In this document: positions 26,197 to 34,319 of the stretch, piece by piece
Layout of the letters: every line of letters begins with the position of its first letter
Numbering within the stretch: position 1 is the first letter of the stretch
Source of the DNA: Flavobacteriales bacterium
GTDB taxonomy: Bacteria > Bacteroidota > Bacteroidia > Flavobacteriales > BACL11
Direction: 5' to 3'
Assembly (NCBI GenBank): GCA_014239655.1
Contig: JAAZYM010000042.1
Span: forward strand, 1-48,080
Length of the DNA: 48,080 nt
Notes under the pieces: model-generated
Told to the model about the DNA's origin: nothing
The model's database searches: none
The model's input: the letters and a program-made list of their open reading frames with translations, nothing else
Made by a program: the position numbers and the translations under genes

Positions 26197-27729
26197 TTAT
26201 TTTTTTACAATACTATATTGAAGTAGATGTAATCTGTCGTCACCAACAATTTTAATGCTTTTCTTGAATTTTTGTTCCCATTTATGTTTTATAGAAGAGA
26301 AAAACCAGCCTTTATTAATGTAACTTGCTACAAAAGGATGGGTAGCTATTTGAATTTTATCTGATTTGATTACTTGTAGGTTAGCTATCTTGTTTTCAAT
26401 TTGGTCAATGAGTAGCAAACTAGAATCTATTTTTCCTCCTCCATCACACATAGGGCATTTTTCTTTTGTGTCGATGGTTAGAGCTGGTCTGACTCTTTGT
26501 CTGGTTATTTGTATTAGCCCAAACTTTGTTGGTGGTAAGATATTGTGTTTTGCTTTGTCGGTGCTCATAGCTTTTTTAAGACTTTCAAATAAGATTTTTC
26601 TGTTTTTTTCAAGTTTAAGGTCAATAAAATCTACTACGATAATACCCCCCATATCTCTTAGTCTAAGTTGACGAGCAATTTCTTTAGCTGCCTCAAGATT
26701 AACTTCTAATGCATTTTCCTCTTGATCTTTTTTGGCATCAACTTTTTTTCCGCTATTAACATCTATAACATGTAATGCCTCAGTATGCTCTATAACTAGG
26801 TATGTTCCATTTTTAATGGTTACATTTTTTCCAAATGCACCTTTTATTTGTTTTGTGATATTATATTTTTGAAAGATAGGTATCTCCCCTTTATGTATTT
26901 TAACAATTTTTTCTTGTTCAGGAGATATTAAGGCAAGATAATCTTTAAGTTCATGTGCAATCTCTTTGTTATTCACAACAATATTATTGAATTTGGCATC
27001 TAATAAGTCTCTTAATATTGTAGAAGACCTATTTAGTTCACCAAGGATTTTAACTGGAGCTTTTTTACCTTTAAGTTTTTTGCTAATAGTTTGCCATTTC
27101 TTATATAGGTTCTTAAGATCTTGATCTAATTCAGCTACTTTTTTTCCAGTAGCTACTGTTCTAATAATTACTCCAAATCCATGAGGTTTAATACTTCTGA
27201 TTAGGTTTTTTAGTCTAGTTTTTTCTTCAGATTTAGCAATTTTTTGTGATACAGAAACTTTATCAGAAAATGGAGTTAAAACCATAAATCTACCTGCAAT
27301 AGAGAGTTCAGTGGTTAATCTAGGCCCTTTTGTTGAGATTGGCTCTTTAGATATTTGTAATAATAAATGATCTCCAGACTTTAAAGTCTCAGAGATTTTA
27401 CCATCTTTATTAATTTTCTTTTCAAGTTTAAAGTTCTTTAATGAAGCTGTATTTAGTTTGTCTTGAATAGATTTTTCTGTAAATTTCTTTAATGAATTTA
27501 TTTGCATCCCTAAATCTAGGTAATGAAGAAATCCATCTTTTTCATAACCTACATTTACAAATGCAGCATTTAGACCGGGAACTACTTTCTTTATTTTCCC
27601 TAAAAATATGTCGCCTACTGAAAAGTTATTATCGTGTTTCTGTTTATGGAGTTCAATTAATTGACCATCACATAACAATGCAATTACTACTTCAGAAGAC
27701 CTTGAGTCGATAATAAGGTCGAATTTCAT
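26197..27729 (-). CDS. rng: Ribonuclease G/E family endoribonuclease
   Basis: Single-strand-specific endoribonuclease for rRNA 5' end maturation and mRNA decay. In 510 residues: an N-terminal S1-like RNA-binding module (GDIFLGKIKKVVPGLNAAF, about 37-55), the catalytic Asp segments HVIDVNSGKK and GIIVVDFIDL, and the Zn-link CPMCDGGGKI (CPxCxGxG) that joins the dimer. The size is RNase G-like; there is no RNase E C-terminal scaffold. It lies downstream of HU and the 29-residue basic protein gene, in the usual Bacteroidota order, and is convergent with the MFS gene. Confidence 0.95.
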   Translation of the reverse strand: MKFDLIIDSRSSEVVIALLCDGQLIELHKQKHDNNFSVGDIFLGKIKKVVPGLNAAFVNVGYEKDGFLHYLDLGMQINSLKKFTEKSIQDKLNTASLKNFKLEKKINKDGKISETLKSGDHLLLQISKEPISTKGPRLTTELSIAGRFMVLTPFSDKVSVSQKIAKSEEKTRLKNLIRSIKPHGFGVIIRTVATGKKVAELDQDLKNLYKKWQTISKKLKGKKAPVKILGELNRSSTILRDLLDAKFNNIVVNNKEIAHELKDYLALISPEQEKIVKIHKGEIPIFQKYNITKQIKGAFGKNVTIKNGTYLVIEHTEALHVIDVNSGKKVDAKKDQEENALEVNLEAAKEIARQLRLRDMGGIIVVDFIDLKLEKNRKILFESLKKAMSTDKAKHNILPPTKFGLIQITRQRVRPALTIDTKEKCPMCDGGGKIDSSLLLIDQIENKIANLQVIKSDKIQIATHPFVASYINKGWFFSSIKHKWEQKFKKSIKIVGDDRLHLLQYSIVKK

Positions 27730-27768
27730 GGTTTTATTTTCTGATTAAAAATAGATTATAACAATAAG

Positions 27769-27858
27769 TTATTTATTCTTATGTCTATTTTTTCTAGAGC
27801 GTTTTTTACGCTTATGTGTAGCAATTTTTAATCTTTTCTTTTTCTTAGCTCCTGACAT
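27769..27858 (-). CDS. 29-residue basic protein, AURKAIP1/COX24-domain (bS22/mS38-like) candidate
   Basis: Frame of 29 codons from the ATG at 27856-27858 to TAA at 27769-27771: MSGAKKKKRLKIATHKRKK then RSRKNRHKNK. It is more than half Lys/Arg/His and resembles the very short AURKAIP1/COX24-domain proteins seen in many Bacteroidota between rng and HU. That domain is found in mitochondrial mS38 and actinobacterial bS22, both small-subunit ribosomal proteins near the decoding site. The ribosomal role here is inference by similarity. It lies 22 nt downstream of HU and is probably cotranscribed with it. Confidence 0.75.
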   Translation of the reverse strand: MSGAKKKKRLKIATHKRKKRSRKNRHKNK

Positions 27859-27880
27859 CTTAAATTTCTTTATTTTAAAG

Positions 27881-28165
27881 TTATGTTACTTTATTTTTAA
27901 CATCCTGCATAAAAATCTTTGCAGGTTTGAATGATGGAATATGATGCTCTGGAATTATTATTGTTGTATTCTTTTTAATATTACGCCCTGTTTTTTGAGC
28001 TCTTTTCTTTACTTTAAATGTTCCGAATCCTCTTAAAAATACAGGTTCATTCTCTGATAATGCACTCATAATCTCATTCATAAATGACTCTACTACTGCA
28101 AGAGTTGTTATTTTTTCTACTCCTGTTTTTGATGATATTTTACTTACAACTTCTGCTTTTGTCAT
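27881..28165 (-). CDS. HU/IHF family DNA-binding protein
   Basis: Nucleoid protein that bends DNA as a dimer. The 94 residues have the helical dimerisation half (MTKAEVVSKISSKTG to SFMNEIMSAL) and the beta-arm signature RGFGTFKVKKRAQKTGRN (about 46-63), with the arm tip Pro in IIPEHHIPSFKPAK. HU or IHF subtype cannot be fixed; Bacteroidota usually have several such paralogues. Divergent from mutY, with a -7 element at 28192-28199. Confidence 0.95.
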   Translation of the reverse strand: MTKAEVVSKISSKTGVEKITTLAVVESFMNEIMSALSENEPVFLRGFGTFKVKKRAQKTGRNIKKNTTIIIPEHHIPSFKPAKIFMQDVKNKVT

Positions 28166-28191
28166 GAATATATTTTACTAAATTTGATTTG

Positions 28192-28199
28192 CAAATATA
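28192..28199 (-). promoter_or_regulatory. Candidate -7 element (TATATTTG) for HU
   Basis: Exact TAnnTTTG match on the minus strand, 26 nt before the HU ATG at 28165. Confidence 0.5.
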
Positions 28200-28255
28200 T
28201 CAAATTTTATATATCTGTAATATAGAATTTTTTAATTAATTGTTAGTTAGTGTAT

Positions 28256-29299
28256 ATGAGTTTTTCATCTAGTTTGATTAATTGGTATAATTCTAATAAG
28301 AGAGATTTACCATGGCGAAGAACAACTGATCCATATAAGATTTGGTTGTCAGAGATTATTTTACAACAAACACGTGTTAACCAGGGGCTCCCTTATTATA
28401 ATAGTTTTGTTAAAAGTTTTCCGACTATTTTTGATCTAGCAGATGCTAGTGAAGATAAGGTTTTTAAGCTTTGGCAAGGCCTTGGTTATTATTCAAGAGC
28501 ACGTAATCTACATTTTACCTCTAAATATATTTGTGTAAATTTTGACGGTAAATTTCCTGACAATTTTAATGAAATTATTTTATTGAAAGGAATAGGTGTG
28601 TATACAGCCTCAGCTATCTGTTCCTTTGCATTTAAAGGAAGGTATGCTGTTGTAGATGGAAATGTCATTAGAGTGTTAAGTAGAGTTTTTGGTGTGTATT
28701 CATTTTATGACACTACAGTTGGGAAGAAAGATTTTTTAGAATTAGCAGAGATTAATCTTCCAGAAGAAAAATCTGATACATATAATCAAGCAATAATGGA
28801 ATTTGGAGCACTTATATGTAAGCCAAAGAGACCAGATTGTTTAAGTTGTATTTTTAATGATTTTTGTCATGCATTCAATAAGAATGTAGTTAATAGGTTA
28901 CCTAGAAAAACAAAAAAGATAAAAGTTAGAAATAGATATATTAATTTTCTAATAATTACAGATCAGAAGGCAGTTTATATGATAAAAAAACAGAAGGGTA
29001 TTTGGTCTGGTTTGTATGAATTTCCATTTCTTGAATTTAATAAAGCATATCCAAATGAAGAAATTGTTTCTAGTGATGGTTGGTCAGATTTATTTAAGAA
29101 GAAATCAGTTAAGATTAGTTATGTGTCGCCAGTTATGATTCATCGTCTTTCTCATCAGAAATTACATGTCAAGTTTTGGCATATTCATTCTCATCAATTA
29201 AATATTCCAGATTATAGATTAATTAAAATTTCAGAAATTAATGAAATTCCAGTTTCTAGATTAATTGATAATTATTTGACTCATAATATTATTTGTTAG
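28256..29299 (+). CDS. mutY: A/G-specific adenine DNA glycosylase MutY
   Basis: Removes adenine mispaired with 8-oxoguanine, preventing G:C to T:A transversions. In 347 residues: LPWRRTTDPYKIWLSEIIL (catalytic Glu in SEI) then QQTRV, the helix-hairpin-helix and catalytic Asp in GIGVYTASA and VVDGNVIRVLSR, and the 4Fe-4S loop with C-x6-C-x2-C-x5-C (CKPKRPDCLSCIFNDFC). A C-terminal NUDT1-like domain follows for 8-oxoG recognition. I chose the ATG at 28256; a GTG 6 nt upstream is possible. All key residues are present. It is the first of a mutY-ssb-gldE-gldD plus-strand run. Confidence 0.95.
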   Translation: MSFSSSLINWYNSNKRDLPWRRTTDPYKIWLSEIILQQTRVNQGLPYYNSFVKSFPTIFDLADASEDKVFKLWQGLGYYSRARNLHFTSKYICVNFDGKFPDNFNEIILLKGIGVYTASAICSFAFKGRYAVVDGNVIRVLSRVFGVYSFYDTTVGKKDFLELAEINLPEEKSDTYNQAIMEFGALICKPKRPDCLSCIFNDFCHAFNKNVVNRLPRKTKKIKVRNRYINFLIITDQKAVYMIKKQKGIWSGLYEFPFLEFNKAYPNEEIVSSDGWSDLFKKKSVKISYVSPVMIHRLSHQKLHVKFWHIHSHQLNIPDYRLIKISEINEIPVSRLIDNYLTHNIIC

Positions 29300-29307
29300 T
29301 TTTTTTC

Positions 29308-29315
29308 TACATTTG
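29308..29315 (+). promoter_or_regulatory. Candidate -7 element (TACATTTG) for ssb-gldE-gldD
   Basis: Exact TAnnTTTG match 23 nt before the ssb ATG at 29339, inside the 39-nt mutY-ssb gap. It suggests an extra promoter within the run. Confidence 0.45.
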
Positions 29316-29338
29316 TTAAAGAAATTAAGAAAAAGTAT

Positions 29339-29722
29339 ATGTCAGGAGTTAATAAAGTTATTCTTATTGGTAATTTAGGTAAAGATCCTGAAGTTAGATA
29401 TCTAGATAATGGGGTTGCAGTAGCTAATCTTTCATTAGCTACAACGGAGAATTATAAAAATAAAGAAGGAGAGAGAGTAAGTCAAACAGAATGGCATGAT
29501 GTAGTGCTTTGGAGAGGTTTGGCAGAGGTAGCGGAAAAATATTTAAAGAAAGGAGCTAGTGTTTATATTGAAGGAAAGATAAGGACTAGTAAATGGGTAG
29601 ATAAAGAAGAAAATACACGATACAAGACAGAGGTTATGGCAGATAAGTTGACCATGTTAGGCAGACCTTCAAATAATGATTCACAAACACCTATTTCATC
29701 TGAGGATGATCTTCCTTTTTAA
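29339..29722 (+). CDS. ssb: Single-stranded DNA-binding protein
   Basis: Coats ssDNA in replication and repair. The 127 residues start with the SSB opening GVNKVILIGNLGKDPEVR, contain the OB-fold core with WHDVVLW and YIEGKIRTSKW, and end in the acidic protein-interaction tip EDDLPF. Length is on the short side because the flexible linker is reduced to about 10 residues. It sits between mutY and gldE, as in other Bacteroidota. Confidence 0.96.
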   Translation: MSGVNKVILIGNLGKDPEVRYLDNGVAVANLSLATTENYKNKEGERVSQTEWHDVVLWRGLAEVAEKYLKKGASVYIEGKIRTSKWVDKEENTRYKTEVMADKLTMLGRPSNNDSQTPISSEDDLPF

Positions 29723-29736
29723 TTAATATCTGACAT

Positions 29737-31059
29737 TTGAAAGACGATCCTTTTCCCATTATCTTAAATCTATTTTATCAGATTGATGTTGATTTTCTTC
29801 ATTTAGAGAATTTACTTGTTCTTGTATTTATTGCAATTTTACTGTTCTTCTCTGCATTGGTTTCAGGATCAGAAATTTCTTTCTTTTCATTGAGTATGTC
29901 TGATCTGGAGGGGTTGCAAGAAGATAAAAAAAAGCATAAATTAATTTTTAAATTATTAAAATTCCCAAACTCATTACTAGCTACCATTTTAATTGTAAAT
30001 AATTTTTTGAATGTAGCAATTGTAATCCTTTCTGCATATTTAACATCTATAACATTTATTTTTCCAGAAGGGTCAATCTTAGAATTTATTTTTCAAGTTG
30101 TAATTATCACCAGTCTTTTGGTGTTTTTTGGAGAGATTACACCTAAGGTCTATGCAAATCAAAATGCTGTAAAATTTAGTTTATGGATGGCTAGACCATT
30201 AATGTTTTTAAGTAAGATGTTTTATCCATTTAGTTTTTTATTAGTATCAACAACTTCATTTATTGAGAATAGACTTAGAAAGAAAGAGTTAAATGTTAAT
30301 ATAGATGAAATATCAAAAGCATTAGACTTAACAGATCAGGAAAACACAGGAAAACAAGGAAAAATACTTAGAAGTATAGTGGAATTTGGTAATACTGATG
30401 TTAAAGAGATTATGAGATCTCGAGTAGATGTAGTGGCAATTGATAAAAGCACTAATTTTTCAGAATTACTAAAGATTATAACATCTTCTGGATATTCTAG
30501 GATTCCAGTTTATGATGAGCAATTTGATAATGTTTTAGGGATATTATACATTAAAGATTTAATTCCTTTTTTATCAAAAGATAATGATTTTAAATGGATA
30601 GATTTATGTAGAGTTCCTCTTTTTGTTCCAGAGAATAAAATGATAAATGATTTGTTAAAAGAGTTTCAGGCTAAAAAGAATCACATTGCAATTGTAGTAG
30701 ATGAGTATGGAGGAGCCTCTGGAATTGTTACTCTTGAAGATGTGCTTGAAGAAATTGTTGGGGAGATTAATGATGAATTTGATGATGATGATAATAATTA
30801 TTCTAAACTGGATGATAATAATTTTATTTTTGAAGGAAAGATTTTATTGATTGATTTTTTGAAGATAGTAGGCTTTGAGGGAGACTATTTTGATGACTTA
30901 AAGGGAGAATCTGATTCTTTAGCAGGTCTAATTCTAGAGCATGAAGGAAGGATTCCAAAGATTGGGGACCTTATTAATATTAAAGATTTTACTTTTCAGA
31001 TCGAATCTGTAGATTTAAGAAGAATAAAAAGAATTAAAGTTACTGTCCATGAGGCTTAG
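29737..31059 (+). CDS. gldE: Gliding motility-associated protein GldE (CBS-domain membrane protein, TTG start)
   Basis: Inner-membrane protein of the CorC/HlyC-like family that in Flavobacterium works with GldD. In 440 residues: DUF21-type membrane region (helices about 26-180, with LFFSALVSGSEISFFSLS), two CBS domains (about 205-330, with MRSRVDVVAI and HIAIVVDEYGGASGIVTLED) and a CorC_HlyC C-terminal domain. The frame has a stop two codons above a TTG at 29737 (LKDDPFPI) and no ATG until about codon 54, so TTG is the only sensible start. It overlaps gldD by 11 nt. Confidence 0.92.
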   Translation: MKDDPFPIILNLFYQIDVDFLHLENLLVLVFIAILLFFSALVSGSEISFFSLSMSDLEGLQEDKKKHKLIFKLLKFPNSLLATILIVNNFLNVAIVILSAYLTSITFIFPEGSILEFIFQVVIITSLLVFFGEITPKVYANQNAVKFSLWMARPLMFLSKMFYPFSFLLVSTTSFIENRLRKKELNVNIDEISKALDLTDQENTGKQGKILRSIVEFGNTDVKEIMRSRVDVVAIDKSTNFSELLKIITSSGYSRIPVYDEQFDNVLGILYIKDLIPFLSKDNDFKWIDLCRVPLFVPENKMINDLLKEFQAKKNHIAIVVDEYGGASGIVTLEDVLEEIVGEINDEFDDDDNNYSKLDDNNFIFEGKILLIDFLKIVGFEGDYFDDLKGESDSLAGLILEHEGRIPKIGDLINIKDFTFQIESVDLRRIKRIKVTVHEA

Positions 31060-31591
31060 TGTTCTTTTGTTTTTTTTCTTCTCATGCCAATCTGACTATA
31101 CCCCTAAGCCAAAGGCATATCTTAAGTTGTCGTTCCCTGAAAAAGCATATCAAACATTAGATGATGAAAGATTAAATTACTCTTTCAGTTATCCTAATTA
31201 TTCAAATTTGGAAATAAAGAAAAATCACACTTTTATTAATGTTAATTTTCCTGATTATTCAGGAGTTTTGCATTTGACTTATGTAAATCTAGATAATAAT
31301 TTATCAGAAAATATTGAACAATCACGTTCTCTAGCATATAAACATAATAATCAGGCAGATGTAATTAGTGAGCAGGTTTTTATAAGTGACAATAATAGAG
31401 TCTATGGCATGTTTTATGATTATCAGGGAGTTACAGCAACATCATCTCAGTTTTATTTAACTGATAGTGTAGATCATTTTTTTAGAGGTTCTTTTTATTT
31501 TAATACTGAATTAAATGATTCGATACTGCCAATAAATAGCTTTATAAAGGAAGATATTAGAGTTCTAATTGAATCTTTAAGATGGAAATAG
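31049..31591 (+). CDS. gldD: Gliding motility lipoprotein GldD
   Basis: Lipoprotein needed for gliding and type IX secretion function in Flavobacterium. The 180 residues open with a very short lipoprotein signal and lipobox FFSC (Cys13), then the family start YTPKPKAYLKLSFPEKAY. Also family-like are FPDYSGVLHLTY and the C-terminal RGSFYFNTELNDSILP with FIKEDIRVLIESLRW. The start lies 11 nt inside gldE, implying coupling. Many non-gliding Bacteroidota keep gldD, so motility is not proven. Confidence 0.93.
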   Translation: MRLSVLLFFFFSCQSDYTPKPKAYLKLSFPEKAYQTLDDERLNYSFSYPNYSNLEIKKNHTFINVNFPDYSGVLHLTYVNLDNNLSENIEQSRSLAYKHNNQADVISEQVFISDNNRVYGMFYDYQGVTATSSQFYLTDSVDHFFRGSFYFNTELNDSILPINSFIKEDIRVLIESLRWK

Positions 31592-31594
31592 GTT

Positions 31595-33355
31595 TTATTC
31601 TATAATTATTTTTTTCTCGACACTGTTATCATCATAGATATATAGATAAACTGCAGGAGATAATCTTGATTTATTTCTTCCAAGGATATCTATAATTCTA
31701 ATTATTTTTTTCTCTTGATTTAGACCTTCATTTATTTCTGTGTTATTATTCCATAAGTTTATGTTGTCAATAAATAGGTTGTTTTCATATTGATTTACAT
31801 TTCTGAATTTTATTGCAAAATCATCTTGATTTGTATAGTTTGATAAATCAATAACTTCTGAGACCCAATCATTATTACTACTAGGTGTCCAGCTAAATCC
31901 ATTATATGGTGGTGTAGTTGTTGTTAGATTAAGCCCTGCTTTTTCCCATACATTTTGCCAAGTGTTGCCGCAGTCGTCAGAGACATAGATTATTAATGTG
32001 TCAGACCAGTTTTGGGCAGAAGCTGGATTGGTCCATAGGCTATATGCGTAGTCAAATGTAAGATAGATACTAGAATATGATGTTAGATCTAAAGTAGGAA
32101 GAATAAAATCATCGTATTCTCCATTTGCTGAGTATTCAGCATTATTAATATAAATTGAGGAACTACTGTTATAACCTGCTGTATTGGTTAATTCCCAGGT
32201 ATCATTACCATCATTATTTATTATAGTCCATCCAGGTATTCCTGATTGAAAATCTTCACTTAATGGGGGTGTTCCTGCAGAACAAAAACAATATGCTTGA
32301 CAAGTATTTAAGTCAGAATATATTCCATTTCCATTTAATGGGTCTACACAGTTTCCATTAATACAATCCCAGGAAGGTGGAGGAGGAGTTGTGTTACATA
32401 GATTGTTATTTACAAGGGCAGGTCTATATTGATTAATTGCAGCTGTCATTCTTGTTTTTTGTCCTATGGTAAAAAGATTCATGCAGCCATCATTTGTATA
32501 GTCCATATAATTCATAAACATATCCCCATTGTTATTTGAGGTTCCGCAGCTATTAGCATTATGAGGAAATGCAGGACAATTGTAATTTTCTTCTTCTTGA
32601 ATCGGAGTATCATTTACATTATCATTTCCACAATTAGCATCTCCCCAGACATGATCTAAGTTGAGCCAGTGACCGACTTCATGAGTACATGTTCTTCCCT
32701 TATTATATGGTGCCTGTACAGTTCCTTGGGTTCCAAAATAATTATATCCTATTACAACTCCATCATCTGGATTGTTAAAAGTTGATGGTGGTGTAGCATA
32801 TCCTAATATTCCACCTGAAAGATCACAAACCCATATATTAAGATAATTATCTTGATCCCAGGGATCAATACCTCCAGTTGATGTAGATTTCATAGCATCT
32901 GCTTGTATTGTAAAGGATGTCTGACTAGTCTGGGTTCGTGTTATGCCATTGGTGAATGCGCCATTTGGATCAACACTTGCTAGACAGAATTCAATTTCAG
33001 TATCAGTCGCAATACTTTGCCAAACAGAAGGTGTCATAATCGCATCGATATTTGTTCTTCTAAAGTCTGCATTAAGAACATCGATTTGAGAAAAAATTTG
33101 TTGATCAGAAATATTTTCGGAAGATGTATTCCATACTACATGTACTACTACTGGGATTGTTATGATAGACTGTGATTCTGAATTGTATCTTGATTTAATC
33201 CAATTTCTAGTTTGCTGATTAACCATCTGTCTTTCTTGCTTGTATTTTGGATATTTGTTTTTTAAAATCTCAACATATTCAGTGGTGTGACATCTTTGTT
33301 GAGATATACAATTAAATGACAATAGTAATAATAGAATATTAATACAGTGTTTCAT
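31595..33355 (-). CDS. Secreted M43 (pappalysin/cytophagalysin) family metalloprotease
   Basis: Exported zinc endopeptidase, 586 residues. A Sec signal peptide (about 1-18, ending before QQR) is followed by the catalytic domain with the metzincin motif HEVGHWLNLDH (about 226-236) and the Met-turn FMNYMDYTNDG. A small cysteine module (DCINGNCVDP to CQAYC, about 330-358) and a jelly-roll, choice-of-anchor-like domain (about 365-535) come next. The last 40 residues hold RIIDILGR and end VEKKIIIE, a short tail of the kind seen on Bacteroidota type IX substrates but without the usual YPNP half. Cys, Asn, Thr and Ser content is raised, as in exported proteins. Convergent with gldD; -7 element at 33373-33380. 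Confidence 0.9.
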   Translation of the reverse strand: MKHCINILLLLLSFNCISQQRCHTTEYVEILKNKYPKYKQERQMVNQQTRNWIKSRYNSESQSIITIPVVVHVVWNTSSENISDQQIFSQIDVLNADFRRTNIDAIMTPSVWQSIATDTEIEFCLASVDPNGAFTNGITRTQTSQTSFTIQADAMKSTSTGGIDPWDQDNYLNIWVCDLSGGILGYATPPSTFNNPDDGVVIGYNYFGTQGTVQAPYNKGRTCTHEVGHWLNLDHVWGDANCGNDNVNDTPIQEEENYNCPAFPHNANSCGTSNNNGDMFMNYMDYTNDGCMNLFTIGQKTRMTAAINQYRPALVNNNLCNTTPPPPSWDCINGNCVDPLNGNGIYSDLNTCQAYCFCSAGTPPLSEDFQSGIPGWTIINNDGNDTWELTNTAGYNSSSSIYINNAEYSANGEYDDFILPTLDLTSYSSIYLTFDYAYSLWTNPASAQNWSDTLIIYVSDDCGNTWQNVWEKAGLNLTTTTPPYNGFSWTPSSNNDWVSEVIDLSNYTNQDDFAIKFRNVNQYENNLFIDNINLWNNNTEINEGLNQEKKIIRIIDILGRNKSRLSPAVYLYIYDDNSVEKKIIIE

Positions 33356-33372
33356 TAGTAGTAATTTTAGTA

Positions 33373-33380
33373 CAAATATA
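33373..33380 (-). promoter_or_regulatory. Candidate -7 element (TATATTTG) for the M43 protease gene
   Basis: Exact TAnnTTTG match on the minus strand, 17 nt before the ATG at 33355. Confidence 0.45.
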
Positions 33381-33486
33381 TAATTAATATAGATTATATT
33401 TATCTTTAATATTGATAGTCTAGAGTTATCATATGTTTTTAATTGTATCCTTAAACATTTAGATAATCAAAAAAAAAGAGAAATTA

Positions 33487-33517
33487 TTGCTGATTTCTTC
33501 TTGTTTTGTTAATTTTG
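33487..33517 (+). promoter_or_regulatory. Bacteroidota-type promoter for rplU-rpmA
   Basis: A -33 TTG at 33487-33489 and an exact -7 TAATTTTG at 33510-33517 are 20 nt apart, the ideal spacing. Transcription would begin near 33522, giving an A/T-rich leader of about 20 nt before the ATG at 33543. Confidence 0.6.
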
Positions 33518-33542
33518 CAGACCATTTTTAAAAATAAAAATA

Positions 33543-33986
33543 ATGTACGCAATAGTGGAGATAGCAGGGCAGCAGTTTAAAGTTGAGAAAGATCAACAAA
33601 TATATGTACATCGTTTAGATGCTAAACAAGGCTCTAAGGTATCATTTGATAAAGTTCTTCTTTTGGATAATGATGGTAAAGTGGATATAGGTCTTCCTGT
33701 TATAAAAGGAGTTTCAGTTACTGCAAAAATAATGGAACATCTGAAAGGAGATAAGGTAATTGTTTTTAAAAAGAAAAGAAGAAAAGGCTATAGAGTTAAG
33801 AATGGTCATAGACAATATTTAACCAAGATTGAGATAGAAAAAATTGGAAAATCTGGACCTGCAAAGAAAGAAAAAGAAGAGGTAAAAGAGAAGAAGAAGC
33901 CTGCAGCAAAGAAGAAGCCTGCAGCAAAGAAGAAGCCTGCAGCAAAGAAGAAGCCTGCAGTAAAAAAATCAGCTGAGAAAAAATAA
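33543..33986 (+). CDS. rplU: 50S ribosomal protein L21 (bL21) with lysine-rich C-terminal repeat tail
   Basis: Large-subunit protein that binds 23S rRNA. Residues 1-103 are an ordinary L21 (YAIVEIAGQQFKVEKDQ, KKRRKGYRVKNGHRQ). The protein then continues to 147 residues with a charged linker and a tail of four KKKPAA-type repeats and KKSAEKK. The tail is encoded by four 18-bp units at 33891-33962. The extension is histone-H1-like and probably disordered; it may contact rRNA or simply be tolerated. It is followed by rpmA after 24 nt, the standard rplU-rpmA pair. Confidence 0.95.
   Translation: MYAIVEIAGQQFKVEKDQQIYVHRLDAKQGSKVSFDKVLLLDNDGKVDIGLPVIKGVSVTAKIMEHLKGDKVIVFKKKRRKGYRVKNGHRQYLTKIEIEKIGKSGPAKKEKEEVKEKKKPAAKKKPAAKKKPAAKKKPAVKKSAEKK
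33891..33962 (+). repeat. Four tandem 18-bp units inside rplU
   Basis: Unit AAGAAGAAGCCTGCAGCA, repeated without change three times and a fourth time with GTA in place of the last GCA. Near-perfect identity at synonymous positions means recent duplication by slippage, so copy number may vary between strains. Confidence 0.95.
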
Positions 33987-34010
33987 TTATAACAGTAAAA
34001 ACTTAAAGTT

Positions 34011-34262
34011 ATGGCACATAAAAAGGGAGCAGGTAGTAGTAAAAACGGCAGAGATTCTAGAAGTAATAGATTAGGAGTGAAAATTTATGGGAATCAATCA
34101 GTGATTGCTGGTAACATTATTGTTCGTCAAAGAGGAACAGTCCATAATCCGGGTAATAATGTTGGTATCGGTAAAGATCACACCTTATTTGCTTTAACTG
34201 ATGGGATAGTTAAGTTTACTAAAAAACGTAATAACAAATCCTATGTTTCGGTTGAAGTATAA
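34011..34262 (+). CDS. rpmA: 50S ribosomal protein L27 (bL27)
   Basis: Large-subunit protein whose N-terminal arm reaches the peptidyl transferase centre. The 83 residues show [15 protein letters not shown] at the start and [13 protein letters not shown] with HPGNNVGIG-like [15 protein letters not shown], all typical. The N-terminus begins directly at the mature sequence with no Firmicutes-type cleaved leader. A terminator follows within 30 nt. Confidence 0.96.
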   Translation: MAHKKGAGSSKNGRDSRSNRLGVKIYGNQSVIAGNIIVRQRGTVHNPGNNVGIGKDHTLFALTDGIVKFTKKRNNKSYVSVEV

Positions 34263-34291
34263 TCATCGGAATTATTCTTAAAGATTAATAA

Positions 34292-34319
34292 ACTCTTGAG
34301 CAATCAAGGGTTTTTTTTT
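34292..34319 (+). terminator. Rho-independent terminator after rpmA
   Basis: Stem ACTCTTGA / TCAAGGGT (8 bp with one G-U pair) closed by a GCAA tetraloop of the GNRA type, followed by a run of nine T (34311-34319). It is the only clear intrinsic terminator I saw in the window. Confidence 0.8.

Larger units (their letters stand above)
33356..33542. other. Longest gene-free gap in the window (187 nt)
   Basis: Divergent region between the M43 protease and rplU. It contains the two candidate promoters listed here and otherwise AT-rich sequence with an A9 run near 33470. I see no RNA gene, hairpin or further frame in it. Confidence 0.6.

Noticed and set aside
28250-28255. GTG as the mutY start
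   Set aside because: Possible, but an ATG two codons later gives the usual MutY N-terminus.
33891-33962. CRISPR-like or other repeat array
   Set aside because: The 18-bp units are contiguous without spacers and encode the in-frame tail of L21.
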